NCBI GenBank assembly: GCA_004292695.1
Contig: RDXV01000002.1
Location: 1-64,000, forward strand
DNA from: Nostocales cyanobacterium
Lineage (GTDB): Bacteria > Cyanobacteriota > Cyanobacteriia > Cyanobacteriales > Nostocaceae
Length of the DNA: 64,000 nucleotides
Direction: 5' to 3'
How positions within the stretch are numbered: the first letter of the stretch is position 1; each line of letters begins with the position of its first letter. Positions 8,118 through 15,212 of this stretch are shown here, one piece after another. Made by a program: the position numbers and the translations under genes. The notes under the pieces were generated by a model. That model did no database searches. It was not told the DNA's origin and saw nothing but the letters and a program-made list of their open reading frames with translations.

Positions 8118-8850
8118 GAGAATTGTTAGGAGTTATTTTTGCTAATAAATCCTCCAAATTATACCTCTTACATGGTACTTTTGCCTGGTAACTAGGATTA
8201 TTGTCAGAGTTATTAGAAACTATTTGCTCATATTTATTTATTAAGTGAGGCAAACGTACATTTATATCAGAATCACTTAATACATGAAAAAGAGAACTCT
8301 TGAATTTCAAAAATGAATCTTGGTGTTTTTCGCAAATAGCTTGAGAAATACCAAATTCAGATAAAGAATATCGTTTTTGAGACAATAATTCTTTGATATA
8401 ACCAAACAAAATTAAGTCTTGAAGCTTATCGGTGAGATAGTTCCAGTAGTTCTCTACGATTCTAGATTGAACATAATTAATTTCCGAAACTCTTTCTATA
8501 AACTTCTGAAAAGCCATCTCCAAGAATTTTTTTTCAAGGACGTAACTACGTTTTGATTTATTTTCAGAATCATCAGAAGGAATACGTTCAGCAAGCTCCT
8601 TGATTTGTGAACCTGTGATACAAAGCTGTTGTTGAAGCTCGACCAAAATTATAAATTCTTGGAGAGCCTCAGAGAGCTTAGATTTTACTTGATCTATGTT
8701 TATACCGTGACGTTGTGCAATATTTCCAAGAAACTCATAAAATTCAGCATTGGAAGAGTCACAGGCTAAACACTGCTCTAAAAATGATTGAGCTTCTTCA
8801 ATCCGAAATTCTTCAAAATAATCAGGTTTGATAGCCTCTAGGATACTCAT
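8071..8850 (-). CDS. Probable antitoxin: unknown helical domain fused to a MazE C-terminal tail
   Basis: About 259 aa, three times the usual MazE length. The last 30 residues (YNLEDLLAKITPNNSHG, then ESDWGEPIGREVW) match the C-terminal toxin-wrapping tail of E. coli MazE (ITPENLHENIDWGEP, ending EVW). The usual N-terminal SpoVT/AbrB DNA-binding domain is absent. In its place are about 225 largely helical residues starting MSILEAIKPDYFEEFRIEEA, with a TPR-like first part and no family I recognise. ATG 8850 is chosen because AGGTG precedes it at good spacing. It overlaps mazF, as antitoxin genes usually do. An antitoxin role is inferred from tail and position; what the large N-terminal part does is open. 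Confidence 0.8.
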   Translation of the reverse strand: MSILEAIKPDYFEEFRIEEAQSFLEQCLACDSSNAEFYEFLGNIAQRHGINIDQVKSKLSEALQEFIILVELQQQLCITGSQIKELAERIPSDDSENKSKRSYVLEKKFLEMAFQKFIERVSEINYVQSRIVENYWNYLTDKLQDLILFGYIKELLSQKRYSLSEFGISQAICEKHQDSFLKFKSSLFHVLSDSDINVRLPHLINKYEQIVSNNSDNNPSYQAKVPCKRYNLEDLLAKITPNNSHGESDWGEPIGREVW

Positions 8851-9299
8851 TTGCAACACCTGCGCTGAAAAAGCGCATTATTGTTTTAGTCTGTTTTACC
8901 TTATTCCACTTTATCCTAGCTTGTCTTACGCTAAATATCAAGACTACTGACTATAAAAATTACCATAATTCTCTAAATATGCGTTTTCTTCTTCCTGTAC
9001 GTGAAGTCAAACGATGATGTTCAGGATTTGATTGTAATATTTGGGGGAGTAATTGCGATCTTTCTCTTCTTCCTTCGTGTTCTTTGCGTCTATCCCTGCG
9101 GGACGCTACGCGAACGTGGTTCGTTAAAAAAGGATGCTGGGTGAAAATGAGAGATCCTTCCTCTGCGTTCTCTGTGTCTCTGTGGTTCGTTTAAAAAAGA
9201 ATGTTTGGGGAAGTTGGAAGGAGTGCGATCGCTCTTAGCTTTGCGTCTTTGCGTGAGATAAAAAAAGATGTTGGGAAGTTGGAGAGAGTGCGATATTTA
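8851..9299. repeat. Two to three tandem copies of the island repeat
   Basis: From about 9050 to 9297 the sequence repeats the island element: CTTCCTTCGTGTTCTTTGCG, then TATCCCTGCGGGACGCTACG, then GTGGTTCGTTAAAAAAGGAT, then a second TGTGGTTCGTTTAAAAAAGA with GAAGTTGGAAGGAGTGCGAT, then a third GAAGTTGGAGAGAGTGCGAT. It ends 2 bp before the vapC stop codon. The 8851-9050 part is plain AT-rich spacer with a small GCGCTGAAAAAGCGC hairpin near 8862. Confidence 0.8.
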
Positions 9300-9701
9300 C
9301 TAAATTTCCCAATCTTCCAATTTCAGATTATCAACCCTACTAAATTCTCCAACATTATGGGTAACAAGAGTTAAATTATTAGCCATTGCAATAGCAGCAA
9401 TATGTAAATCATTATTACCTATAGGAGTACCTTTAGCAGCTAACTTACTCCGAATTTCACCATAAATTAAAGCACATTGATCATCAAAATACAAAGAAAC
9501 AAACCTTCCTAAAAATTCCTGCTGCTTTTGTAGAGTTTTAGTAGGGTTATTAGTTCTCATTGCACCATAAAATAATTCAGCCTTGACAATAGAACAAACT
9601 ACTATATCTATATCAAATAAATCTTGAAAACGCTGAATAATCTTTTCTGATTTTTGATTAAGATATTGAATACAAACATTAGTATCTAATAAATATTTCA
9701 T
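9300..9701 (-). CDS. vapC: VapC-type PIN-domain ribonuclease toxin
   Basis: 133 aa, typical PIN length. MKYLLDTNVCIQYLNQ gives the first catalytic Asp, CSIVKAELFYGAMR the conserved Glu, and GNNDLHIAAIAMANNLTLVT the third acidic residue with the N-x-x-D context. VapC proteins are Mg-dependent RNases that cut tRNA or rRNA. The antitoxin gene lies 12 bp upstream on the same strand. The C-terminus is intact although the island repeat abuts the stop codon. Confidence 0.92.
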   Translation of the reverse strand: MKYLLDTNVCIQYLNQKSEKIIQRFQDLFDIDIVVCSIVKAELFYGAMRTNNPTKTLQKQQEFLGRFVSLYFDDQCALIYGEIRSKLAAKGTPIGNNDLHIAAIAMANNLTLVTHNVGEFSRVDNLKLEDWEI

Positions 9702-9713
9702 CAGTTTGTATTC

Positions 9714-10031
9714 CTAACTAATAATCATGTCTTCTAATCTATCATCCAACCTATCATCAATACCCCAATCATCTATAATAATAGGATCATCAGCACAACT
9801 ACCTGCGGTTTTATTAATAAATTCTTGCCAGGATAATTGATGATTTTCTCCTGTCTCAATATTTTGATCATTTATAGATGTCTGTTTTTTGATAATATTC
9901 TCACGAAATAACCGGACTATTTGCAGAAATTCCGGCATATATTCTTCAGGAATTTGGGCAATTTCTAATAATAGATTATAACTAGCAGTAGTTGAAGATG
10001 TTTCTGTAATTGATTGCTGATGATTAATCAT
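9714..10031 (-). CDS. Antitoxin partner of VapC, family A
   Basis: 105-aa acidic protein directly upstream of vapC. The first 50 residues (MINHQQSITETSSTTASYN, then LLLEIAQIPEEYMPEFLQIV RLFRENI with KKQTSI) are clearly related to the antitoxin at 13560-13889, while the C-terminus (SWQEFINKTAGSCADDPIII, then DDWGIDD) is different. This suggests a shared N-terminal DNA-binding or dimer part joined to a toxin-specific tail. Antitoxin function is inferred from size, charge and position. Confidence 0.75.
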   Translation of the reverse strand: MINHQQSITETSSTTASYNLLLEIAQIPEEYMPEFLQIVRLFRENIIKKQTSINDQNIETGENHQLSWQEFINKTAGSCADDPIIIDDWGIDDRLDDRLEDMIIS

Positions 10032-10113
10032 AAGATATTAGATTTAATTATTTTAGCATATTATCAGTATATCAAAAACTTAGTAAAATATGAGATTGAA
10101 ACAGATATTTTAA

Positions 10114-10175
10114 TAAAAAGTGCGTTAGCGTTCGCGTAGCGTCTCGTAGAGATAGCTTACCGTAGGTATCGCTCA
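10114..10175. repeat. Dispersed GCGTTAGCG/GCGTAGCG repeat
   Basis: GTGCGTTAGCGTTCGCGTAG, then CGTCTCGTAGAGATAGCTTA and CCGTAGGTATCGCTC: a set of small palindromes found in related form near 14030 and 16040. It lies between the VapC and Phd/RelE modules, about 80 bp upstream of the Phd start. Confidence 0.65.
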
Positions 10176-10257
10176 AAAACTTAAATTTTGTACAAATTGC
10201 CAAAAACATACAAATAATCTATAATCTTATTTAACCCTATAAATTTTGTGAGGCGCT

Positions 10258-10509
10258 ATGTCTGTCATCAGTGCAAGTGAAGCGCGTGCTAACTTTCCCG
10301 ATATTATCAATCGTGCAGAATATCGTGGAGAAAGAATATTAATACAACGTCATGGTAAACCTGCGGTAGCGATAATTAGTATTGAAGATTTAAAACTACT
10401 AGAAGCAATAGAAGATGCAATAGATTCTGCTAAACTGCGACGTGCAATAGAAGAAAACACAGGATTTACCACCATAGAAGAAATAATAGCAAAACGCCCC
10501 AATGAGTGA
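10258..10509 (+). CDS. Phd/YefM-family antitoxin
   Basis: 83 aa. The N-terminus MSVISASEARANFPDIINRA, continuing EYRGERILIQRHGKPAVAII, is the Phd/YefM DNA-binding fold; the C-terminal helices (AIEDAIDSAKLRRAIEENTG) should wrap the toxin. GAGG precedes the ATG at good spacing. It overlaps the relE-type gene by 8 bp, the usual antitoxin-first order with autorepression by the complex. Confidence 0.92.
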   Translation: MSVISASEARANFPDIINRAEYRGERILIQRHGKPAVAIISIEDLKLLEAIEDAIDSAKLRRAIEENTGFTTIEEIIAKRPNE

Positions 10510-10777
10510 AAGATATACATTGAGGATTGCGAAAACTGCGGAAAAAGATTTATTAGACTTACAACCAAAACAATATAAACAAGTTGTTTCTAAAATACTA
10601 TCACTTCAGGGTAATCCTCGTCCTCAAGACTATGCAGCATTAAAAGGTTATCAAGGTGGTTATCGTATTGATCAGGGTGAATATAGAATTTTGTACACCA
10701 TTGATGATGATAATAAATTAGTTGATGTTTTTCGAGTTGGTAAACGTAATGATGATGAAGTTTATAAAAACTTGTAA
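10502..10777 (+). CDS. RelE/ParE-superfamily toxin
   Basis: 91 aa. YTLRIAKTAEKDLLDLQPKQ, then LQGNPRPQDYAALKGYQGGY and RIDQGEYRILYTIDDDNKLV plus VFRVGKRNDDEVYKNL give the RelE fold with the basic GYRIDQGEYRILY strand. Members cut mRNA at the ribosome or, in the ParE branch, inhibit gyrase; the RxGxYRxxY-like strand and GKRNDDEVY ending fit the mRNA-cutting RelE branch better. Translationally coupled to the Phd-type antitoxin. Confidence 0.9.
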   Translation: MSERYTLRIAKTAEKDLLDLQPKQYKQVVSKILSLQGNPRPQDYAALKGYQGGYRIDQGEYRILYTIDDDNKLVDVFRVGKRNDDEVYKNL

Positions 10778-10778
10778 C

Positions 10779-10815
10779 TTGATCGCTGTTTGGGAAGTTG
10801 AGGGGAGGCGATCGC
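10779..10815. repeat. Short island-repeat copy
   Basis: GATCGCTGTTTGGGAAGTTG followed by AGGGGAGGCGATCGC: the 3' block of the island repeat, one base after the RelE stop codon. Confidence 0.7.
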
Positions 10816-10931
10816 ATAAATTAACCAAAGTATTATTATATAGAATATTATTCCAAATCCCCTATTTTTTATCACGCAAAGACGCAAAAAATAAAGTTTA
10901 TTTACTGTAATTTGGATAATTTAGGGAAATT

Positions 10932-11633
10932 TTAAGGAAGTTCAAAAATGTCAGAATATCCATCTGCATCTCCAGGGTAAGAAATTAATTTCCATACATT
11001 ATTGTTACAGTCTTCAATTATATCCCACCATAACGTACTATCACTATCACCATCACTATATAATTTGCCTATTTTGTCGGCAACTTCATAATTAATTACT
11101 TTTTTTTGCTCATAAGATATTTTCCAATCATCAAATCCATCTGCTTTTGCTTTGAGATAAGTAGCATAAAGATTTGGCATTTCATCTTGATATTTTTCTA
11201 GCTCGTCAACTGAAATACTCCAATCGGATTTTAAACCTATTTCTCTAGTAATGATATAAAAATTTTCATAGTCTTCATCATCTTCAGAATTTATTTTAGA
11301 TTTAACTATACCATCAGGTTTAATCCAAGTTGATGAAAAATAATAGTCTTGTTCCTGACATGGACGAACAGCTTCAAAACAAATTAATGCTCCTGCATAT
11401 TCTTCAAATAATCTGGCAAATAACAGACCATTATCGTAATCACAACCCATATCCCAAGAGTCTAGACCATAAACACCATAGCCAGCAGAAGTGAAAAAAA
11501 TTGAATTTCCTTTTATTTCTATATCATAAACTCCTGCTGTTTCATCTTTACCTGCAATTTGCAAAATTAACTCTTTAACTTTTTCTGGTTCAGTTGTGAC
11601 AACTTCAGCTACATATTCCCACGAAACACCCAT
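10932..11633 (-). CDS. Hypothetical acidic protein
   Basis: About 233 aa, strongly acidic and rich in aromatic residues, with no signal peptide or membrane segment. I do not recognise the family. Motif-like stretches are FFTSAGYGVYGLDSWDMGCD, EAVRPCQEQDYYFSSTWIKP and YSDGDSDSTLWWDIIEDCNN. ATG 11633 is chosen over an in-frame TTG at 11648; GGGA lies upstream. It sits alone between TA modules, convergent with the Phd/RelE pair. Acidic cytoplasmic proteins in such islands can be immunity or inhibitor proteins, but nothing here shows it. Confidence 0.6.
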   Translation of the reverse strand: MGVSWEYVAEVVTTEPEKVKELILQIAGKDETAGVYDIEIKGNSIFFTSAGYGVYGLDSWDMGCDYDNGLLFARLFEEYAGALICFEAVRPCQEQDYYFSSTWIKPDGIVKSKINSEDDEDYENFYIITREIGLKSDWSISVDELEKYQDEMPNLYATYLKAKADGFDDWKISYEQKKVINYEVADKIGKLYSDGDSDSTLWWDIIEDCNNNVWKLISYPGDADGYSDIFELP

Positions 11634-11802
11634 ATTAACAATTCCCAATAAGTTTTACTGATTTGACGCTTTACAACATTTGTACTACAGTAATTATTAC
11701 TTGTCAAGTTCCTTAATTTAAGGATTATTACGACCATCAAATAGTTATGAATAGTAAAAAGTTTTGAATGATGAGATTTTAAAAAAAGGATTAAGACATT
11801 TT

Positions 11803-12579
11803 ATGGTAACTTCAACACAACTTTTATTCTGTAAATTCTCAGATCAAGAACTTACTCAACTGTGTGAATTATTATGTTCGGTTTTTGATACAACTCCAGA
11901 AGAATTGGTGAAACTGTACCAAGATATTGGTAGTACCTTTAATCAGCCAGGTTATCCTTTACATTTTAAAAATCGGAACTTTTTTGAGTCTGCAAATGAG
12001 GCTTTTCGAGCTACATATCAAAATTCTCCTGTTATTGCTGTAGATGTACCAAGTCTGATGGAATTAGACGATGGACAAAACGATAAACCAACAATTGCTA
12101 TCATTGGACAAGACTCTAAAAATGATAGTGATCATGAAAAATTAGTAGTCGGCACACCTTATGGTTTGCATCACAAAGGTTCTCGTGAAGAGTTGCCGCG
12201 AACCAGACTATACTTTGAAATGATTCAAGTTTTGCTAGAATTAGGATATCGAGTTTATTTAACAGATGTATTAAAAATATGGGTTTGTAATCCAGATAAG
12301 CGTTATGTTGGAATGAAACTGCCAAATGTTGATGAACAGAAATTTCTGAAACTTATTAAACCAGAACTAGCTATAGTGCAACCAATCGCTGTAGTAACTT
12401 GGGGTAAAGTAGCTGGTAATTCTGTAGAAAATTTACAGTTAGGTATCAAGCACCTAAATTTTATTCATCCAAGCGGAGCCGCTAATGGTGATTGGAAAAA
12501 GTTACTTGGAGATTCACCAACCTATGCAAATAAGCTTGCCTACTGGCGTAAAATAATGACTCAAGAATTTGGAAAATAG
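11803..12579 (+). CDS. Uracil-DNA-glycosylase-superfamily-like protein
   Basis: About 258 aa from ATG 11803 (a TTG at 11764 is also in frame). Central residues give TIAIIGQDSKNDSDHEK, like the first UDG motif (GQDPYH in family 1), and near the end FIHPSGAANGDWKKLLG, like the second motif (HPSP/L). Between them VYLTDVLKIWVCNP fits the conserved core strand. This supports a UDG-like fold. Whether it removes uracil is unclear: the first motif is divergent. The N-terminal 90 residues are helical and unrecognised. It lies alone in the accessory island, so a role in defence or repair of mobile DNA is possible but only inferred. Confidence 0.6.
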   Translation: MVTSTQLLFCKFSDQELTQLCELLCSVFDTTPEELVKLYQDIGSTFNQPGYPLHFKNRNFFESANEAFRATYQNSPVIAVDVPSLMELDDGQNDKPTIAIIGQDSKNDSDHEKLVVGTPYGLHHKGSREELPRTRLYFEMIQVLLELGYRVYLTDVLKIWVCNPDKRYVGMKLPNVDEQKFLKLIKPELAIVQPIAVVTWGKVAGNSVENLQLGIKHLNFIHPSGAANGDWKKLLGDSPTYANKLAYWRKIMTQEFGK

Positions 12580-12639
12580 GTTCAGATATTTGAAATTTAC
12601 TGCGACACTTAGGGGTAAAGTTTAGGTTAGTAAAGCTCA

Positions 12640-12677
12640 CCCAAAGTATCGCTCTTTCTTATTTTCTTCCTTCGTGT
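12640..12677. repeat. Island-repeat fragment at the broken hicA
   Basis: GTATCGCTCTTTCTTATTTTC followed by TTCCTTCGTGTTC, matching the left block of the island repeat. The truncated hicA reading frame runs straight into it and stops. The rest of 12580-12640 is plain spacer. Confidence 0.65.
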
Positions 12678-12797
12678 TCAAAGAATCACACTCATACCTT
12701 TCTTAACATAGATATGATGACTACCCGTAATTCTTTTCAAACTCCATCCATAACGTTCAACAATCTTACACAGAGATTTACCAGAAACTGATTTCAT
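12678..12797 (-). pseudogene. hicA: Truncated hicA toxin gene
   Basis: The frame reads MKSVSGKSLCKIVERYGWSL, then KRITGSHHIYVKKGMSVIL and stop: 39 aa. This is the first half of HicA (K.VSGKELC.IL...GW.L.R..GSHHIY), including the catalytic His region GSHH. HicA proteins are normally about 60-80 aa; the missing half carries the last strand and helix of the dsRBD-like fold. The ATG overlaps the hicB stop by 4 bp (ATGA), the original operon structure. The break coincides with a fragment of the island repeat, so an insertion or recombination at the repeat probably removed the 3' half. Likely inactive. Confidence 0.85.
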
Positions 12798-12994
12798 AAA
12801 GATAACTCAATTAATTGTTTTTCTGGTTCAATAGCTTCTTGTTGACTAGCAACTTCCAACCAACCTTGAACAGCATCTTTCAACATTTCTAATAAATGTT
12901 CATAACTTTCACCCCAGGTATGACATCCTGGTAAAGCTGGTACAGAACCACACCATACACCGTCTTCTTCCCAAATAATTGCTTTTATTTTCAT
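12794..12994 (-). CDS. hicB: HicB-family antitoxin
   Basis: 66 aa. MKIKAIIWEEDGVWCGSVPA, then LPGCHTWGESYEHLLEMLKD and AVQGWLE give the HicB partial RNase-H fold (E-D-G-x-W.A..P.LPGC...G.....L). Short version without a C-terminal DNA-binding domain. ATG 12994 is preferred over TTG 13000 because AAGGA precedes it at good spacing. It is intact while its toxin is cut short, as expected: loss of toxin is harmless, loss of antitoxin is not. Confidence 0.9.
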   Translation of the reverse strand: MKIKAIIWEEDGVWCGSVPALPGCHTWGESYEHLLEMLKDAVQGWLEVASQQEAIEPEKQLIELSL

Positions 12995-13063
12995 AGCCAA
13001 TTCCTTGAACTAGGGATATTTTACCGCAGAGGCAGTCAGACGTACCAGTTTAATAAAGATGAA

Positions 13064-13099
13064 TAATCGCTTTTTGGAAGTTGAGGAGGTGCGATCGCA
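13064..13099. repeat. Short island-repeat copy
   Basis: AATCGCTTTTTGGAAGTTGA followed by GGAGGTGCGATCGCAG, the 3' block of the island repeat, between the HicB and PIN modules and 4 bp from the PIN gene's stop codon. Confidence 0.7.
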
Positions 13100-13103
13100 G
13101 CTT

Positions 13104-13553
13104 TTAAATTTCTCCCCATTCCCTAGCATCAATAAAAATAGAAAGATGCTTTTTATTACTCGTGGCAATAATTACCTCATGACCATAATTAGCAACTAAA
13201 ATAGATTGAGCAGCTAAAATAACATCACCATCTAAAGCTTTATTATCTGCTGTAGATTTACCTTTGTTTCTCACTTCAGCCCATAATTCTGCTGCTTTTA
13301 ACATCACTTCCGTTGTAATAGGAAGATAAATAATTTCAGCTTTCAGTTGATTAAGTTTTCTAATTCCTGATAACTTATTTGCTCTTAATAATTCCCGTCT
13401 AATTTCATAATCTATAATTTCTGGTAAAATTACCTCATAACCTCTTTCAAAAAGACTATAAAACCATTCTTGACATTGCACAGCTAGAGGATTTCCTTTA
13501 GGATTAGTAATTAACCCAACTGGTGCAGAATCTAAAACAATAACCTTACTCAT
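13104..13553 (-). CDS. PIN-domain toxin, second type
   Basis: 149 aa, longer than VapC at 9300. MSKVIVLDSAPVGLITNPKG carries the first Asp, LPEIIDYEIRRELLRANK the conserved Glu, and NKALDGDVILAAQSILVA the later Asp pair, so the PIN catalytic set is present. The sequence is not close to the 9300-9701 toxin. It lies 6 bp downstream of an antitoxin whose N-terminus is related to that of the other PIN pair. Expected activity: ribonuclease, held off by the antitoxin. Confidence 0.82.
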   Translation of the reverse strand: MSKVIVLDSAPVGLITNPKGNPLAVQCQEWFYSLFERGYEVILPEIIDYEIRRELLRANKLSGIRKLNQLKAEIIYLPITTEVMLKAAELWAEVRNKGKSTADNKALDGDVILAAQSILVANYGHEVIIATSNKKHLSIFIDAREWGEI

Positions 13554-13559
13554 TTTATT

Positions 13560-13889
13560 TTAAATTGAAATACCATTCATAGATTCAATAATTTCTGAAG
13601 TTTCTTGTTGTTCTTGTTGATCATCTGATTCATTCCATGACTCAAACAATCTTTTAATATTAGTTTTTCTGTGTTCTTTTTTAATTGCATCACTTTCATT
13701 AATTTCATTAATGGCATTTTCCCAGTTTTTCAAAGATGTTTGTTTCATCGTTACACTTTGACGAAATAAACGGACAATTTGTAGTAATTCGGGTATATAT
13801 TCTTCTGGAGTATGTTCAATTTCTAGTAATAAATCATTGCGGGGTTTTGCTGATGATTTATCGGTAATGGATTGGTGATTGTTAATCAT
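13560..13889 (-). CDS. Antitoxin of the second PIN pair, family A
   Basis: 109 aa. Residues 1-55 (MINNHQSITDKSSAKPRND, LLLEIEHTPEEYIPELLQIV, RLFRQSVTMKQTSL) parallel the 9714-10031 antitoxin; the remaining half is a different, highly charged helical stretch (KKEHRKTNIKRLFESWNESD). No Phd, RHH or AbrB domain was recognised. The function follows from its place directly ahead of a PIN gene. Confidence 0.72.
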   Translation of the reverse strand: MINNHQSITDKSSAKPRNDLLLEIEHTPEEYIPELLQIVRLFRQSVTMKQTSLKNWENAINEINESDAIKKEHRKTNIKRLFESWNESDDQQEQQETSEIIESMNGISI

Positions 13890-14009
13890 AAAATCCTAGA
13901 TTTGATTATTTTTGTATATTACCAGTATATCGGATCAGAATAAGTAATGTCTGAAATTTATAAAATGTGATAACTACGGTGATCTAAATGATTCCTGTGA
14001 AGTGCTTTT

Positions 14010-14068
14010 CTATCGCTGTTTGGAAGTTGAAGGGAGTGCGTTAGCGAAGCGCACCGAAGATATCGCTC
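14010..14068. repeat. Island-repeat copy with GCGTTAGCGAAGCGC insert
   Basis: TATCGCTGTTTGGAAGTTGA, then AGGGAGTGCGTTAGCGAAGC and GCACCGAAGATATCGCTC. It mixes the GAAGTTGAAGGGAGTGCG block with the GCGTTAGCG palindrome type of 10114. It ends about 30 bp before the small-RNA promoter. Confidence 0.7.
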
Positions 14069-14098
14069 TACCAAAACAATAAAAACCCCAATCAGATA

Positions 14099-14127
14099 TT
14101 GACAATTAACAAATCAGAAGATACTAT
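14099..14127 (+). promoter_or_regulatory. Sigma-70-type promoter of the predicted small RNA
   Basis: TTGACA at 14099-14104, exactly 17 bp, then TACTAT at 14122-14127. The -35 is a perfect consensus and the spacing ideal. Transcription should begin near 14133. Confidence 0.75.
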
Positions 14128-14132
14128 AAAGG

Positions 14133-14203
14133 TAGGCATAGCCTGGGGGTAGTCGTATGACTGCCGCATCATAAACCGCTCACGTAGCGGTTTTGTTGTT
14201 TTT
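14133..14203 (+). ncRNA. Predicted small RNA of about 70 nt with three hairpins
   Basis: Between a near-consensus promoter and an intrinsic terminator lies a non-coding stretch with three successive hairpins: AGGC-ATA-GCCT (14135-14145), GTAGTC-GTAT-GACTGC (about 14150-14165, one G-U pair) and the terminator stem. No reading frame of note. Not matched to a known cyanobacterial RNA family from memory. It ends over the stop codon of the convergent DUF3800 gene, so its 3' tail is antisense to that mRNA's end. The target is unknown. Confidence 0.7.
14174..14203 (+). terminator. Rho-independent terminator of the small RNA
   Basis: Perfect 7-bp stem AACCGCT / AGCGGTT with loop CACGT, followed by TTGTTGTTTTT. 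It is a strong intrinsic terminator for the plus strand. The mirror-image A-run upstream is weak, so termination of the minus-strand DUF3800 gene here is less certain. Confidence 0.85.
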
Positions 14204-15011
14204 ATGGGCTATCAAAGCAATAATACTTAATTCCTAAAGTAGTAACTTGATCCTGTTGTAACCTACAATCCACAAGTAAATTAGCATTTTTAAGAGCTAA
14301 AAACGCTTGATTATCAGGACTATCTTTACTACGCACAACTGGATACAAACATAAATCAGCAATTTGCATAACAGAACTAGCTTTTGTTTTGCTGTCTATT
14401 CCTCTTAATAATTTGGATAAATCATCAGCAGATAAAGGTGAATATTTATCAGATGTCGTAACATTAAAAGGTTGACCTTTAGCTCTTAAATCGTAAAAAT
14501 ATTGTTTGAGTAGATTATCTTCATTTTTACCTGCTGCTTCAAAATAAACCATTAAACTACCATTATTAATAGCTGCATATTTAGCACTACGTTCTATTAA
14601 AATAGAAAAGGCACTTTTCATCATTTCCCAAGTATTTTCACCATACTTTTCTAAATACCGATTGAGATATCCTTGACGAGAAATAACACAAGCATGAACA
14701 ACTATAGGACAATTAATTATAGTGTGTGTCAAATCTTCAAAAAATTGCTCCTGTTGAACTTTAGATAATTTACCTAACCAAGCAAATCCTTTTTTCTTAG
14801 AGCGTATTTCGTTACCATGTAAAGGTTGTTCTTGACTAATATTCCAACGATTTTTAAAATCTAGTACCAATTGATTAATAATTTGTTCATCACTTCTTTT
14901 AATTAAAACTCCACCCATTGCAAAAACAGGACATTCATCTTTAGGATTTGGTTTTGCACTACCAGATTCATCAATATATATAGCAAATTCAATATTATCT
15001 TGTTGATTCAT
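14202..15011 (-). CDS. DUF3800 family protein
   Basis: 269 aa. The start FAIYIDESGSAKP is the DUF3800 hallmark (I.DESG), followed by FAMGGVLIKRSDEQIINQLV, ELHGNEIRS-like PLHGNEIRSKKKG and, near the end, SSVMQIADLCLYPVVRSKDS with the conserved Asp of a QxADLxxY motif. The family has a predicted RNase-H-like fold with acidic active-site residues and is common on mobile and defence islands. Activity unproven. Transcribed alone; its stop codon overlaps the convergent small-RNA terminator. Confidence 0.85.
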   Translation of the reverse strand: MNQQDNIEFAIYIDESGSAKPNPKDECPVFAMGGVLIKRSDEQIINQLVLDFKNRWNISQEQPLHGNEIRSKKKGFAWLGKLSKVQQEQFFEDLTHTIINCPIVVHACVISRQGYLNRYLEKYGENTWEMMKSAFSILIERSAKYAAINNGSLMVYFEAAGKNEDNLLKQYFYDLRAKGQPFNVTTSDKYSPLSADDLSKLLRGIDSKTKASSVMQIADLCLYPVVRSKDSPDNQAFLALKNANLLVDCRLQQDQVTTLGIKYYCFDSP

Positions 15012-15099
15012 TTTCTAATTCTGTTACATTTAATAAATTGCCTAATAGTATTACATATTTCATGACAAAAAGGGATACTTGACTGGAAAATATAAAATT

Positions 15100-15206
15100 C
15101 GCTCTCTCTTCTTCTTTCGTGTACTTCGTGTCTATCCCTACGGGACGCTACGCGAACGTGGTTCGTTAAAAAAGGATATTGGGGAGTTGAAGGGGTGCGA
15201 TAGCTA
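15100..15206. repeat. Island-repeat copy
   Basis: CTCTTCTTCTTTCGTGTACT, then TATCCCTACGGGACGCTACG, GTGGTTCGTTAAAAAAGGAT and GGGGAGTTGAAGGGGTGCGA. Nearly the same ordered blocks as 9060-9150. Lies between DUF3800 and xisI, ending 6 bp from the xisI stop. Confidence 0.8.
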
Positions 15207-15212
15207 TAACAT

